A stretch of DNA of 41,425 nucleotides from an uncultured Caryophanales bacterium (GCA_937958685.1 CALGNF010000125.1:1-41425), one strand, 5' to 3'. Positions 16,837 to 25,190 are shown, counted from the stretch's first letter. Made by a program: numbers and translations. Notes: generated by a model from the letters alone, not told the origin.

Positions 16837-18186
16837 ATGATATTTGACACAATCGTCGGCAAGGCGACGGCTTCCGGGCCGGCAGCGCTGAACATCATCC
16901 GCGCTTCCGGAGATGACGCCGTCGCCTATGTAAACAACATCTTCCGGGGCTCCAATCTGGAAAAAGCCGCAAGCCATACCGTAACCTATGGCCGCATTGT
17001 CGTCGATGACGAAGTCCTCGATGAGGTCATGGTCTCCGTGTTCCGGAAACCACATTCTTTCACATGCGAGGACGTTGTCGAAATCACCTGCCATGGCGGC
17101 GATTTCGTCGCGAGCGAAATCATCAGGGCGATTCTTGGCCAAGGAGCCAGAATGGCGCACCCAGGCGAGTTTACCCGCCGGGCGTACCTGAATGGCAGGA
17201 TCGACCTCACAGAGGCTGAAAGTATCATGGACGTCATTTCCGCGAAAACCAAAACGCAGTTGACTCTTGCCCAAAGCGCTTTGCGAGGCGATGTCAAAAG
17301 GAAAGTCCAAGATCTGCAAAAGCGGATTCTGAATCTGATTGCGGAAATCGAGGTCAACATCGATTATCCGGAATATGACGACGCCATCAAGATCACCACC
17401 GATATCTTGGAACCCAGAATCAACGATCTGTTGGCCGAGATCCGCCAGATCGTTGCCAAGGCCTCGACTGGAAGGATCATCCGCGACGGGATCAAGGCCG
17501 TCATCATCGGTAAACCCAATGTCGGTAAGTCTTCGCTGCTCAACTCCCTGGCAAAGGAAGATCGGGCGATCGTCACGGAAGTTTCTGGCACCACCCGCGA
17601 TCTGATCGAAGTGGAATTGAATCTTGATGGGTTGTTGGTAAGACTTGTCGATACAGCCGGCATTCGGGATACCTATGACACAGTCGAAAAGATCGGCATC
17701 GAACGGGCTAAAAAAGCTTTGGGAGACAGCGACCTCGTATTGTTGGTCCTTGATCAGAGCGATGTCTTGACGGAACAGGATCACAAACTGCTCGATCTCA
17801 CCAAAGATCGGAAAAGAATCATCGTCGGCAACAAGATCGATCTCGGCAAAAAGGCCGAATTCGAGACCGAGAACATCGTCAACATCTCCGCCAAGAACAA
17901 CATCGGCATCGATGAACTGGCGGCGGCGGTCAAAGCCTTGTTCGTTGCCGGAAATTGTCCGCTGGGGGAGAACGCGTTATTCGCCAACATCAGGCATGTC
18001 GCCAAATTGGAGGAAACCCTCACAGCCTTGGTTGCGGCCGAGACCGCAACCGCGGCAAACATGCCGGTCGACATGATTGCGATCGATCTGTATGCGGCCT
18101 GGCGTCATCTCGGCGAGATCACCGGGGAAAGTTCAGGCGAGACCCTGTTGGATGAATTGTTCTCGCGTTTCTGTCTCGGCAAATAA
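16837..18186 (+). CDS. mnmE: tRNA uridine-5-carboxymethylaminomethyl modification GTPase
   Basis: With MnmG it modifies U34 of tRNAs that read two-family-box codons. Length 449 matches the family. The N-terminal folate-binding domain starts MIFDTIVGKATASGPAALNIIR; the G domain has GKPNVGKSS (G1), TTRD (G2 region), DTAGIR (G3) and NKID (G4); the C-terminus is FCLGK, carrying the conserved Cys motif. The ATG at 16837 is chosen over the upstream GTG codons by alignment to the family start. The parS-like site begins at the base after its stop codon. In Bacillus mnmE is in the origin region beside mnmG; mnmG is not next to it here. Confidence 0.97.
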   Translation: MIFDTIVGKATASGPAALNIIRASGDDAVAYVNNIFRGSNLEKAASHTVTYGRIVVDDEVLDEVMVSVFRKPHSFTCEDVVEITCHGGDFVASEIIRAILGQGARMAHPGEFTRRAYLNGRIDLTEAESIMDVISAKTKTQLTLAQSALRGDVKRKVQDLQKRILNLIAEIEVNIDYPEYDDAIKITTDILEPRINDLLAEIRQIVAKASTGRIIRDGIKAVIIGKPNVGKSSLLNSLAKEDRAIVTEVSGTTRDLIEVELNLDGLLVRLVDTAGIRDTYDTVEKIGIERAKKALGDSDLVLLVLDQSDVLTEQDHKLLDLTKDRKRIIVGNKIDLGKKAEFETENIVNISAKNNIGIDELAAAVKALFVAGNCPLGENALFANIRHVAKLEETLTALVAAETATAANMPVDMIAIDLYAAWRHLGEITGESSGETLLDELFSRFCLGK

Positions 18187-18202
18187 TGTTTCACGTGAAA
18201 CC
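18187..18202. promoter_or_regulatory. parS: parS-like centromere site (ParB/Spo0J binding)
   Basis: TGTTTCACGTGAAACC matches the Bacillus parS consensus TGTTTCACGTGAAACA at 15 of 16 positions and contains the perfect 14-bp palindrome GTTTCACGTGAAAC. It starts right after the mnmE stop codon. parS sites bind ParB (Spo0J), which spreads and loads SMC, and they cluster near the origin. No parA or parB gene is in this window. Confidence 0.88.
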
Positions 18203-18205
18203 TTG

Positions 18206-18256
18206 ATAACAAAAAGCGCAATTTCGGCCGGTTGGTGTGGATTGCGCTTTGTTATT
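18206..18256. terminator. Bidirectional terminator between mnmE and the TtcA-like gene
   Basis: AAGCGCAAT (18214-18222) pairs with ATTGCGCTT (18241-18249); the stem extends into A/T tracts on both sides, so it can serve both convergent genes. Confidence 0.8.
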
Positions 18257-19072
18257 TTAATAGCCATCAAGGAAACTGTGCCTTCCTGTATCATCACGGT
18301 AGCCGAGAACGCTTGCCAAATTCACGTTTTCCGCGGCGCGAAAGATGTTGATGTCGATGTTCTTGTATGTCTTTCTGAGCGAATCGATCAGATTTTTGAT
18401 TTCCCGCCGCTTGGAGTCGAGTTGACTGGCGGCGACGGGACATCCGCAGTCGATCACGTGCAGTTGGTGGTGCCGAGCGAAACGGATGGTGTCTTTTTCC
18501 TTGATCAGATACATCGGTCTGATCAATTCCATGCCGTCGAAGTTCTCGGCTTTCGCTTTCGGAAGCATCGTTTTGAAACAACCGGCATAGAAGATGTTGA
18601 GCAGGGTCGTTTCGATGACATCGTCGAAATGGTGCCCCAAGGCAAGTTTGTTGCATCCAAGCTCCTTGGCTTTGCTGTACAAAAACCCGCGTCTCATTCT
18701 GGCGCATAGATAGCATGGAGATTCGGGGGCCATGGAAGTAGCGGCCGCAAACAGGTTCGCCGGAAAGATATTGATCGGTATATTCAGTTTTTCACAATTT
18801 TCTCGATGTCTTGCTAGCAATTCGTCTGGGTAACCGGGATCAAGTGTCAGATATTGGAGTTCAAACCGGCGCGATCCGTACTTCCGGTATGTCTCCAAAA
18901 GTTTTGCCAGAAGCAGCGAGTCCTTCCCGCCGCTGACGGCCACCGCGATTCTATCGTCATCCTCAATCAGCCGGTAATCGTCGACGGCCTTGACAAGTTT
19001 GGCGAAAATCGGCCCTTTGAAGGTTTTCATCAGGCTTCTTTCCGCGATTTGACCGGAATCGAAGTCGCGCAT
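18257..19072 (-). CDS. TtcA-like tRNA thiolation (PP-loop ATPase) protein
   Basis: Predicted tRNA 2-thiolation enzyme of the TtcA/TtuA group. The ATP pyrophosphatase loop is SGGKDSLLLA; CYLCARMRRGFLY supplies the CxxC of the iron-sulfur site, and the later DCGCP supplies the third cysteine (E. coli TtcA PCNLCGSQ); KLALGHHFDDVIET is another family motif. The length of about 271 fits. The ATG at 19070-19072 follows a GGTGGGG ribosome site; a GTG five codons upstream is also possible. Whether it makes 2-thiocytidine at position 32 or thiolates another base cannot be told from sequence. Confidence 0.87.
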   Translation of the reverse strand: MRDFDSGQIAERSLMKTFKGPIFAKLVKAVDDYRLIEDDDRIAVAVSGGKDSLLLAKLLETYRKYGSRRFELQYLTLDPGYPDELLARHRENCEKLNIPINIFPANLFAAATSMAPESPCYLCARMRRGFLYSKAKELGCNKLALGHHFDDVIETTLLNIFYAGCFKTMLPKAKAENFDGMELIRPMYLIKEKDTIRFARHHQLHVIDCGCPVAASQLDSKRREIKNLIDSLRKTYKNIDINIFRAAENVNLASVLGYRDDTGRHSFLDGY

Positions 19073-19094
19073 ATGCCCCACCACCAATATTATA

Positions 19095-19123
19095 ATTATA
19101 CTATGAAGAACCGCCTAAGTAAA
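19095..19123 (-). promoter_or_regulatory. Promoter of the TtcA-like gene
   Basis: On the minus strand TTTACT (19118-19123) and TATAAT (19095-19100) are 17 bases apart; the start codon is about 22 bases downstream. Confidence 0.6.
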
Positions 19124-19167
19124 CATTGCAGGCAATCAAAGTAATTCTAAATAATTTTAAATAATCA

Positions 19168-19196
19168 TTGAATTATTAAAAGAGACGTGATATAAT
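19168..19196 (+). promoter_or_regulatory. Sigma-A-type promoter of the NfeD/SPFH module
   Basis: TTGAAT (19168-19173), a 17-base spacer and a perfect TATAAT (19191-19196). GGAGGT at 19225-19230 then serves the ATG at 19240. Confidence 0.8.
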
Positions 19197-19239
19197 TGTT
19201 AATAGAAGGGAATCAGTTTATAATGGAGGTTGATGTATA

Positions 19240-19620
19240 ATGAATTTCACCTGGGTATCAAAAAAACCTCTGGACGAGATCGCCACTCTGTATGAGGCCA
19301 ACATCACGTTGAACAAGTCGGCGACTTCCTATTTTGAGAATGCTTACGTGGTGTTGCTCGGACTAGATCGCGACAACAAGGTCATCGCCATCAAGCCGAT
19401 CACCAAAGAGGAGATCAAACTCGGGTACGTGCCGGAGGCCCAACAACACAACATAACCGTCAAGTCCAGTTACTCCCGAATCTGCAACAAACTCTTTCTC
19501 AAGGATGTGGCCGCTTTGATGAAGTTGGAGTTTGGCAACAACCAGTCCTATAAATTCAGGGCTTCCTGGAATGATAAAGAAAAGGCCTTGATCATTGATT
19601 TGAAGAATAGTGAGGTGTGA
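19240..19620 (+). CDS. Conserved-looking protein of unknown function
   Basis: A soluble 126-residue protein with no signal peptide or membrane segment. The part INxNKSATSYFENAYVVLLGLD is followed by an alternating strand pattern (KVIAIKPI) and a basic C-terminal half ending in KEKALIIDLKNSEV, which suggests an alpha/beta fold. I do not recognise the family. It is the first gene of a four-gene operon: a strong promoter and ribosome site precede it, and the NfeD-like gene starts six bases after its stop. It may act with the membrane proteins that follow. Confidence 0.8.
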   Translation: MNFTWVSKKPLDEIATLYEANITLNKSATSYFENAYVVLLGLDRDNKVIAIKPITKEEIKLGYVPEAQQHNITVKSSYSRICNKLFLKDVAALMKLEFGNNQSYKFRASWNDKEKALIIDLKNSEV

Positions 19621-19625
19621 TGGAG

Positions 19626-20075
19626 ATGTTTCTTGCAATTGAAACCGGGACTCTAATGATCCTGGTTTGGTTCGCGGTCATCATTCTTGCCGGCGTCATC
19701 GAAGCTTCAACGATGGATTTGTCGAGCATCTGGTTTTCGGCGGGCGCGTTCGTCTCTTTGATTCTGGCAATCTTCTGGCCTGAGCTGTATGTGCTCCAAA
19801 TCATCGTCTTTCTGGTTGTTTCCGTGCTTTTGCTGCTCGGCTTGCGTCCGGTGTTTCGCAACTATATCCGCAAGAATGAGATCAAAACCAACGCTGACAA
19901 ACTTGTAGGCAAAACCGCCATCTGTTCCAAAAGAATCCCCGACGGCGAACGCGGCGAGGTCAAGATCGACGGCAAGATCTGGACAGCCATTGCCAATGAA
20001 GCGATTGAAGTCGAAGACCGTGTCGAGGTTCTTGGCATCGACGGCGTCAAATTGGTGGTCAAGAAAAAACAATGA
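19626..20075 (+). CDS. NfeD-like membrane protein
   Basis: A 149-residue short-form NfeD protein: hydrophobic N-terminal half with three to four membrane helices (ILVWFAVIILAGVIEAST and following), then a soluble OB-fold (about 85-149) with the typical GKTAICSKRIPDGERGEVKIDGxxW. The ATG at 19626 has GAGGTG eight bases upstream; the ATG at 19620 is too close to it. Short NfeD proteins are encoded next to SPFH proteins in many bacteria and act with them in the membrane. Its stop overlaps the next start (ATGA). Confidence 0.9.
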   Translation: MFLAIETGTLMILVWFAVIILAGVIEASTMDLSSIWFSAGAFVSLILAIFWPELYVLQIIVFLVVSVLLLLGLRPVFRNYIRKNEIKTNADKLVGKTAICSKRIPDGERGEVKIDGKIWTAIANEAIEVEDRVEVLGIDGVKLVVKKKQ

Positions 20076-20740
20076 ATGCGGGTTTCCTAAAACGGGCCTT
20101 TTCCTCTTTGACCGACATCATCATCGTCATGATGGTCGTCTACCTGACGTTCCTGATCTTCGGCCGGACGATCCTTCGCAATCAAGTCGAGCATTTTGAC
20201 GACATTTACTCCGCCTATCAGGAGATCCTGGAAGCTTACAACGCCGACCTCACCGTTTTAGGGGAGGAATACTCGGCGGCGGTCACGCTCGCCGGCGACA
20301 ATGACGAACTCAAAGCTTTGGCACAACTCAATTACCAACAGAAAATGCAGATTTTGGAAATGCAGAACACAATCGATGTTGAACCGTTCAATCGTGAGTT
20401 GTCGAAATACTTTCTTTCGATTGTCTACTATTTCGCCCTTGGCTTTCTGGTGTTGACCACCATCTATGTTCTTGCGGTCGGCGGAAAGACGCTCGGGAGA
20501 AGGATCATGCAAATCAAGTTGGATGGTCCTGTGCATTCGGTCAGCGTGTTCTTCCACGATGTCGTCTTCAAATATTTCTTCATCATCATCGTCTTCGTTA
20601 TCAGCATCTACGGTGGCGTCGTGCTGCTCTTGCTGTCCGTCGTCATCGACCTGCTTCTGATTTCGTTCACCCGTAGAAAGGCCACGCTTCGCGATATCCT
20701 GCTAAAGATGAATGTTGTCAAAGCCGGGTATGGATATTAA
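20072..20740 (+). CDS. RDD family membrane protein
   Basis: A 222-residue protein with RDD-type features: the first helix begins LKRAFSSLTDIIIVMMVVYL with the conserved Arg and Asp, the GKTLGRRIMQIKL segment follows a middle helix, and the C-terminus has RRKATLRDILLKMNVVK. About 70 mostly charged residues are inserted between the first and second helices, longer than in many RDD proteins. It overlaps the NfeD-like gene by four bases and precedes the SPFH gene by 43. RDD proteins are of poorly defined function; some affect ion transport. Confidence 0.82.
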   Translation: MNAGFLKRAFSSLTDIIIVMMVVYLTFLIFGRTILRNQVEHFDDIYSAYQEILEAYNADLTVLGEEYSAAVTLAGDNDELKALAQLNYQQKMQILEMQNTIDVEPFNRELSKYFLSIVYYFALGFLVLTTIYVLAVGGKTLGRRIMQIKLDGPVHSVSVFFHDVVFKYFFIIIVFVISIYGGVVLLLLSVVIDLLLISFTRRKATLRDILLKMNVVKAGYGY

Positions 20741-20783
20741 TGTCATCACCAATAAAATTGATATAGAATAAGGAGGATTCATC

Positions 20784-21743
20784 ATGTTCAAACCAATGTT
20801 TCTCGATGTAAACATCACCGGCCTCGTCATCCTGATCATCGTCATCGTCATCGTTTTGATTTATGTCGGCACAAGGATCAAGATCGTTCCCCAAGCCACA
20901 CAATATGTAATCGAACGGTTCGGCAGCTATTATGCCACCTGGAATGCCGGCTTGCACTTTCTCGTTCCTTTCATCGACAGGATCAAGCGAACCTACAATG
21001 CGCGCGGACAGGTCACCGACCACATCATCCTCAAGGAGCAAGTCCTGGACTTTCCGCCCCAGGCGGTCATCACCAAGGACAACGTCACGATGCAGATCGA
21101 CACCGTTGTCTTCATGCAGATCACCGATTCCAAGCAATTCATCTACGGCGCCGAAAACCCCGGCCTCCTGATTGAACACCTGACCGCGACGACGCTTCGT
21201 AACATCATCGGTGAACTCGAACTCGACCAGACGCTCACCAGCCGCGACCTCATCAACGAAAGAATGCGCATCATTCTTGATGAAGCCACCGACCCGTGGG
21301 GCATCAAGATCAACCGTGTCGAACTGAAGAACATCATTCCGCCGAAGGAAATCCGCGAGGCGATGGAGAAGCAGATGCGCGCCGAACGTGAACGCCGGGA
21401 ATCGATCCTGATTGCCGAAGGCAAAAAGGCCGCCAACATTTTGGAGGCCGAAGGCGAGAAAGCGGCCGCGATCCTGCGCGCCGAAGCCAAAAAAGAAGCC
21501 GCTATCCGCGAGGCCGAAGGCCAGGCGGAAGCGATCGTCAAGGTCCAACAAGCGACTGCCCGCGGCCTGGAACTGATCAAGGAAGTCAAGGCCGATCATG
21601 CGGTCTTGACGATCGAAGCCTACAAGGCGCTCGAAAAAGTCTCCAATGGTCAAGCGACGAAGATCATCATCCCCTCCGAACTTCAGGGCGTTGTCGGGAT
21701 GGCAAGCGGTCTTGTTGAAGCGTTGAAGGATCCCAAGAAATAA
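20784..21743 (+). CDS. SPFH/band 7 protein (stomatin/slipin, QmcA-like)
   Basis: A 319-residue membrane-anchored scaffold. One N-terminal membrane helix (VILIIVIVIVLIYVG), the band 7 domain starting VPQATQYVIERFGSYYATW, and from about residue 190 an Ala/Glu/Lys-rich coiled coil with AEGxKAA repeats. The motif VELKNIIPPKEIREAMEKQM is typical of the stomatin/slipin branch. AAGGAGG precedes the ATG. With NfeD in the same operon it fits the known STOMATIN-NfeD pairing in membrane microdomains and quality control. Confidence 0.95.
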   Translation: MFKPMFLDVNITGLVILIIVIVIVLIYVGTRIKIVPQATQYVIERFGSYYATWNAGLHFLVPFIDRIKRTYNARGQVTDHIILKEQVLDFPPQAVITKDNVTMQIDTVVFMQITDSKQFIYGAENPGLLIEHLTATTLRNIIGELELDQTLTSRDLINERMRIILDEATDPWGIKINRVELKNIIPPKEIREAMEKQMRAERERRESILIAEGKKAANILEAEGEKAAAILRAEAKKEAAIREAEGQAEAIVKVQQATARGLELIKEVKADHAVLTIEAYKALEKVSNGQATKIIIPSELQGVVGMASGLVEALKDPKK

Positions 21744-21753
21744 GTTTTGACAA

Positions 21754-21791
21754 GCATAAAAAAACCGGATTGATTTCCGGTTTTTTCATGC
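21754..21791. terminator. Bidirectional terminator between the SPFH and phosphatase genes
   Basis: AAAAAACCGGA and TCCGGTTTTTT form a long stem with a six-base loop; outer GCAT/ATGC bases extend it. It ends both convergent genes. Confidence 0.9.
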
Positions 21792-21796
21792 ATTGA

Positions 21797-23398
21797 TCAT
21801 GTCTCCGGGTGTTCCTTCAATATCGTGAACCGTTCCAGAAGCACGATGCTGCTGGGCTCAAGCGTCAGATTTGTGGCTTTGACAACGGCATAGGATTTGA
21901 CTTCGATCCCCGTTGGCATCACTGTGATCATCGAGATCACCGGATATTCGCCGGCAAATTTGTAGTTCACAGAAATCCCCGATGAGCGGGTGGAACCGTA
22001 GAATTTGGTGCCGGTCGTGTTTCCGGTGAGATAAGTCGTTCCCAGAACTGATGCATACAGATTGAGGTTTCGGCCCGAACCCGATTCCTCGGCCAAGAGG
22101 ACTTCGCCAAAAGCCGGCGTATCGGCAATATCAAACTCAATGAGTTCCCCATCGGCATATACCGCCCGCGAATACTGGTGGTCGTGCCCTGCGAGCACCA
22201 AGTCGACGCCGTATTCATCAAAGATCGGCGCCAGGCGGTTTCTGACGGAAACGGTGTCATAGGATGAACTGTAGGGTCCGCGATGCAAGACGATGATCGA
22301 CCACGGTTTGGCGTTTGCCGCCAAGTCAGCTTTGAGCCAGTTTTCCAAGATCGTGGCATTGACCGTGTCGAAAGCCGGGCAGGCGGTCGTGCCATCGCAA
22401 AACATCTCGGTGTTGATCATGACAAAGTGGGCGTTGCCGTAGTCAAAACTATAGGTTTTACCGTTATCGAAGTTGCCTTGGCGCAGGTCGTCGGCGAGTT
22501 CGGTGAATTCTTCATACGCGGGGCCATTGGTTGGCAAATTCAGATAACCATCGTATTCCATCGCTTGGATGCTGGTTCTGTTGAAGCCGCTGACATCATG
22601 ATTGCCGGAAGTCGCCGCCAGCGGTTTGGTGAAGGAATAGACCGATGAATAGCGGAAAAACCAATTCCATTGGCTCCGTACGTCGGCGTCGTTGATGATA
22701 TCGCCGGGAACGACGACGAAATCGTAATTGGTCTTTGCATACTCGAGCACCGAGATGATGTTCGCGGCATAGATGCGATAGCCGTAATCCCAGGTTTCCT
22801 GCGGATCGGGCAAAAACATGAATGTGAATTCCGTGGCTTCCGTCGTCGGTAGCGTGAATTGGTGATAGTCGCTCGCGATCGAGTTGTCCGCATTGGTAAC
22901 CCGGTAGCTGTATGTCTCGCCGGGCGTGAGTTGGTCAATGGTAAGGGACCGCAAGTGGACGGTGCGGTTGCCGATGGCGCGGCTTTTGCTTTCCGCCTCA
23001 TGGCGGATGTATGTTTGCGTTCCTTCCGCGGCGATTTCGACATAGCCTGCCTCATCGGTTGGAAGTTCGAAATTGAACCCCATTTTGGTGGTGGGGTCAT
23101 CGGTGATAAACAGCGCCAGATTGAGGGGGTTGGCGAGCTGCTCGATTGCCAGCGCCAATCCGGTAAGCGTCGTGGTCGGTTCCTCGGTGTCGCTTGCCGC
23201 CAATGTGGTCGGCGCGGTCGTGACTACAGTGGTTGTTGCTGGGATGGTTGTGGCTTGGGTGGTGCCCGTCGTCTGTGTCGTGATCGGGATCGTGGTGGTG
23301 GTTGCGATCGTCGTCCCTGTTGTCGTCGTCGTTTCGGAGCATCCGTAAATTCCGATTATGGCGATCGCGAACAATAGCGAAATGGCGATTTTTCTCAT
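21797..23398 (-). CDS. Surface lipoprotein metallophosphoesterase, purple acid phosphatase-like
   Basis: A 533-residue lipoprotein: signal with lipobox Cys20 (GIYGC), a Thr-rich linker to about residue 70, a fibronectin-like domain at about 85-190 (ending PGETYSYRVTNAD), and a calcineurin-like phosphoesterase domain. Metal-binding motifs are FLPDPQ, VVPGDIIND, TSGNHD, VLHRGPY and LAGHDHQYSR in the expected order. Predicted to hydrolyse phosphate esters outside the cell; exact substrates are unknown. It stands alone between the SPFH terminator and asnS. With the surface nuclease it could release phosphate or nucleosides from nucleotides, which is inference. Confidence 0.92.
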   Translation of the reverse strand: MRKIAISLLFAIAIIGIYGCSETTTTTGTTIATTTTIPITTQTTGTTQATTIPATTTVVTTAPTTLAASDTEEPTTTLTGLALAIEQLANPLNLALFITDDPTTKMGFNFELPTDEAGYVEIAAEGTQTYIRHEAESKSRAIGNRTVHLRSLTIDQLTPGETYSYRVTNADNSIASDYHQFTLPTTEATEFTFMFLPDPQETWDYGYRIYAANIISVLEYAKTNYDFVVVPGDIINDADVRSQWNWFFRYSSVYSFTKPLAATSGNHDVSGFNRTSIQAMEYDGYLNLPTNGPAYEEFTELADDLRQGNFDNGKTYSFDYGNAHFVMINTEMFCDGTTACPAFDTVNATILENWLKADLAANAKPWSIIVLHRGPYSSSYDTVSVRNRLAPIFDEYGVDLVLAGHDHQYSRAVYADGELIEFDIADTPAFGEVLLAEESGSGRNLNLYASVLGTTYLTGNTTGTKFYGSTRSSGISVNYKFAGEYPVISMITVMPTGIEVKSYAVVKATNLTLEPSSIVLLERFTILKEHPET

Positions 23399-23479
23399 TG
23401 GTCCACATCCTTCGTCGTGAATATCTCAATCGATAACAACACAGACACCGTCCCGAAGGCGGTTCGATGTCCGCATTTG

Positions 23480-24862
23480 TCAGAATTCGCAGTTCTTGGG
23501 GGTTCTCGGGAACGGAATCACGTCGCGGATGTTGTCCACGCCCGTCAGATACATGACCATGCGCTCGAGTCCAAGTCCGAAGCCTGCGTGCGGCGCGCCG
23601 CCATAGCGGCGCAGATCGAGATACCACCAAAGTGGTGCGGCATCGATTTTCAATTCCCGCATGCGTTTTTCCAGAACATCGATCCGTTCTTCCCTTTGCG
23701 AGCCACCGATCAATTCACCGGCTCCGGGCACCAGAAGATCCATGGCAGCAACCGTTTCCAAGTCGTCGTTCAAGCGCATGTAGAACGCCTTGATGTCTTT
23801 TGGCCAGTCGATGACGAATACCGGCCCGTCGAAATGCCTGGTCAGGTATTTTTGATGCTCTGTCGCAAAATCGTCCGCGTATGTCGGCGCGATCTCAAAG
23901 GGATGGCCGCTTTCGATCAGAATCCTTGCCGCCTCGCGATGGGTTACGGTATGAAACGCCGAGGAGAGGACCTTTGTCAATTTCTGGTGCAGTCCCTTTT
24001 CCACGAAACCGTCGCAAAAAGCGATTTCTTCTTCACATTTGGACAATACTTCTCCGATGATGTGTTTGACCATCGCCTCGGCAATCATCATGTTCTGATG
24101 CAAATCGCAAAAGGCGATTTCCGGTTCGATCATCCAAAATTCCGATGCGTGTCTCTGGGTATTGGAGTTTTCGGCGCGGAATGTCGGCCCAAAGGTGTAG
24201 ACTTTGCGAAAAGCGAGCGCGAAGGCTTCGGCCTGGAGTTGGCCGGAAACGGTGAGGTTTGTCGCTTTGCCAAAGAAATCCTTGGTGTAGTCGATATCCT
24301 GCCCTTTGGTGAGTTTATCCAACGCGAGCGTTGTGACTTTGAACATTTCCCCGGCGCCTTCCGCATCCGAACCGGTGATGATTGGAGCGTGCACATAAAC
24401 ATAGCCTTGATCCTGGAAAAAGTTATGAATCGCCTGGGAGACGACGGAGCGAACGCGAAACACCGCCTGAAAGAGGTTGGTCCGCACTCGCAGATGGGCG
24501 TTTTCCCGCAAGAATTCGCGTGAATGCCGCTTTGGTTGGATCGGGTAGTTTTCCGGACTGTCGCCAATCAGCGTGATCGCGTTGGCTTTGATCTCAAACG
24601 GCTGTTTCATATCCGGGGTCACAACGACGGTGCCGTTTACGGAAACGGCGGCGCCGACACGCAGTTTCTGGATATCCCGAAAGTTATCGATCCCGTTTTC
24701 CTCATACACCACCTGGACGCTATGAAAATAGGTGCCGTCATGAAGATCGATGAATCCAAACCCCTTCTGTGCGCGGTTGTTTCTGATCCATCCGGACAGA
24801 GCGACGGTTTGATCCTTGATTATTGCGTAGGTTCCGTAAAGTCTTCTTACAGTCGTTTCCAT
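23480..24862 (-). CDS. asnS: Asparaginyl-tRNA synthetase
   Basis: Charges tRNA-Asn. The 460-residue product has an N-terminal OB-fold anticodon-binding domain (VALSGWIRNNRAQKGFGFIDLHDG), then the class II catalytic core; motif 3 is GFGLGLERMVMYLTG, followed by the class-typical NIRDVIPFPRTP ending. The ATG at 24860-24862 has AAGGAG eight bases upstream. Upstream open frame is the T-box leader and is not translated. Presence of AsnRS means tRNA-Asn can be charged directly. Confidence 0.97.
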   Translation of the reverse strand: METTVRRLYGTYAIIKDQTVALSGWIRNNRAQKGFGFIDLHDGTYFHSVQVVYEENGIDNFRDIQKLRVGAAVSVNGTVVVTPDMKQPFEIKANAITLIGDSPENYPIQPKRHSREFLRENAHLRVRTNLFQAVFRVRSVVSQAIHNFFQDQGYVYVHAPIITGSDAEGAGEMFKVTTLALDKLTKGQDIDYTKDFFGKATNLTVSGQLQAEAFALAFRKVYTFGPTFRAENSNTQRHASEFWMIEPEIAFCDLHQNMMIAEAMVKHIIGEVLSKCEEEIAFCDGFVEKGLHQKLTKVLSSAFHTVTHREAARILIESGHPFEIAPTYADDFATEHQKYLTRHFDGPVFVIDWPKDIKAFYMRLNDDLETVAAMDLLVPGAGELIGGSQREERIDVLEKRMRELKIDAAPLWWYLDLRRYGGAPHAGFGLGLERMVMYLTGVDNIRDVIPFPRTPKNCEF

Positions 24863-24885
24863 AATCGCTTTCTCCTTAAAAATAA

Positions 24886-25105
24886 ATAAAATCGTCCCTT
24901 GACAAAGGACGAAAAATGTTCGTGGTGCCACCTTATTTCCGGCATGACCGGCCCTTGAAATCCTTAACGCGGATCGACGTCCAGTTCTACTCTGATTTCT
25001 TCTGGCTCTCCCGGGTGTTTTTCCGTGCGTGCGTTCCGTTAGGGCTTCCACCGTCCCCTAATCGCTGTTGCTGATGGCGCGCAGTACTCGTCCGTTCGCT
25101 GATTT
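24886..25105 (-). promoter_or_regulatory. T-box riboswitch controlling asnS (specifier AAC, Asn)
   Basis: The leader has the T-box landmarks in order on the minus strand: GGACGAGTA at its start; GGTGGAAGCC of the stem I apex; GAAAAACACCCGGGAG, in which AAC (25017-25019) sits at the specifier position just before ACCCGGGAG and is an Asn codon; the stem III-linked AGAGTAG; and the T-box AAGGTGGCACCACGA (24920-24934). A terminator follows: CGTCCTTT/AAGGGACG (24893-24910) then a T-rich tract. Uncharged tRNA-Asn should pair with the T-box and prevent termination, raising asnS expression. Confidence 0.93.
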
Positions 25106-25111
25106 ATCCAT

Positions 25112-25139
25112 ATTATACCACAAAATCCGGGCTTGTAAA
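25112..25139 (-). promoter_or_regulatory. Promoter of the asnS T-box leader
   Basis: Extended -10 TGGTATAAT (25112-25120) with TTTACA (25134-25139) as -35, spacer 16, just upstream of the T-box stem I. Confidence 0.75.
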
Positions 25140-25163
25140 CCGCTCGGAACGATTTGAAACGAA

Positions 25164-25183
25164 ACCGGCCGTTTTCGGCCGGT
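25164..25183 (-). terminator. Terminator of prs
   Basis: ACCGGCC/GGCCGGT with a six-base loop, followed on the minus strand by TTCGTTT. The T-tract is interrupted but the stem is strong. Confidence 0.65.
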
Positions 25184-25190
25184 CGATAGA

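Noticed and set aside
16774..17784. Minus-strand extension of the 160-residue membrane protein gene to nearly 500 residues
   Set aside because: This part lies antisense to mnmE, which has all its GTPase motifs. A GTG with a ribosome site and promoter at 16773 explains the shorter gene.
24863..25051. N-terminal extension of asnS by 63 residues
   Set aside because: The region is the T-box leader with terminator; the ATG at 24862 has a good ribosome site and matches the family start.
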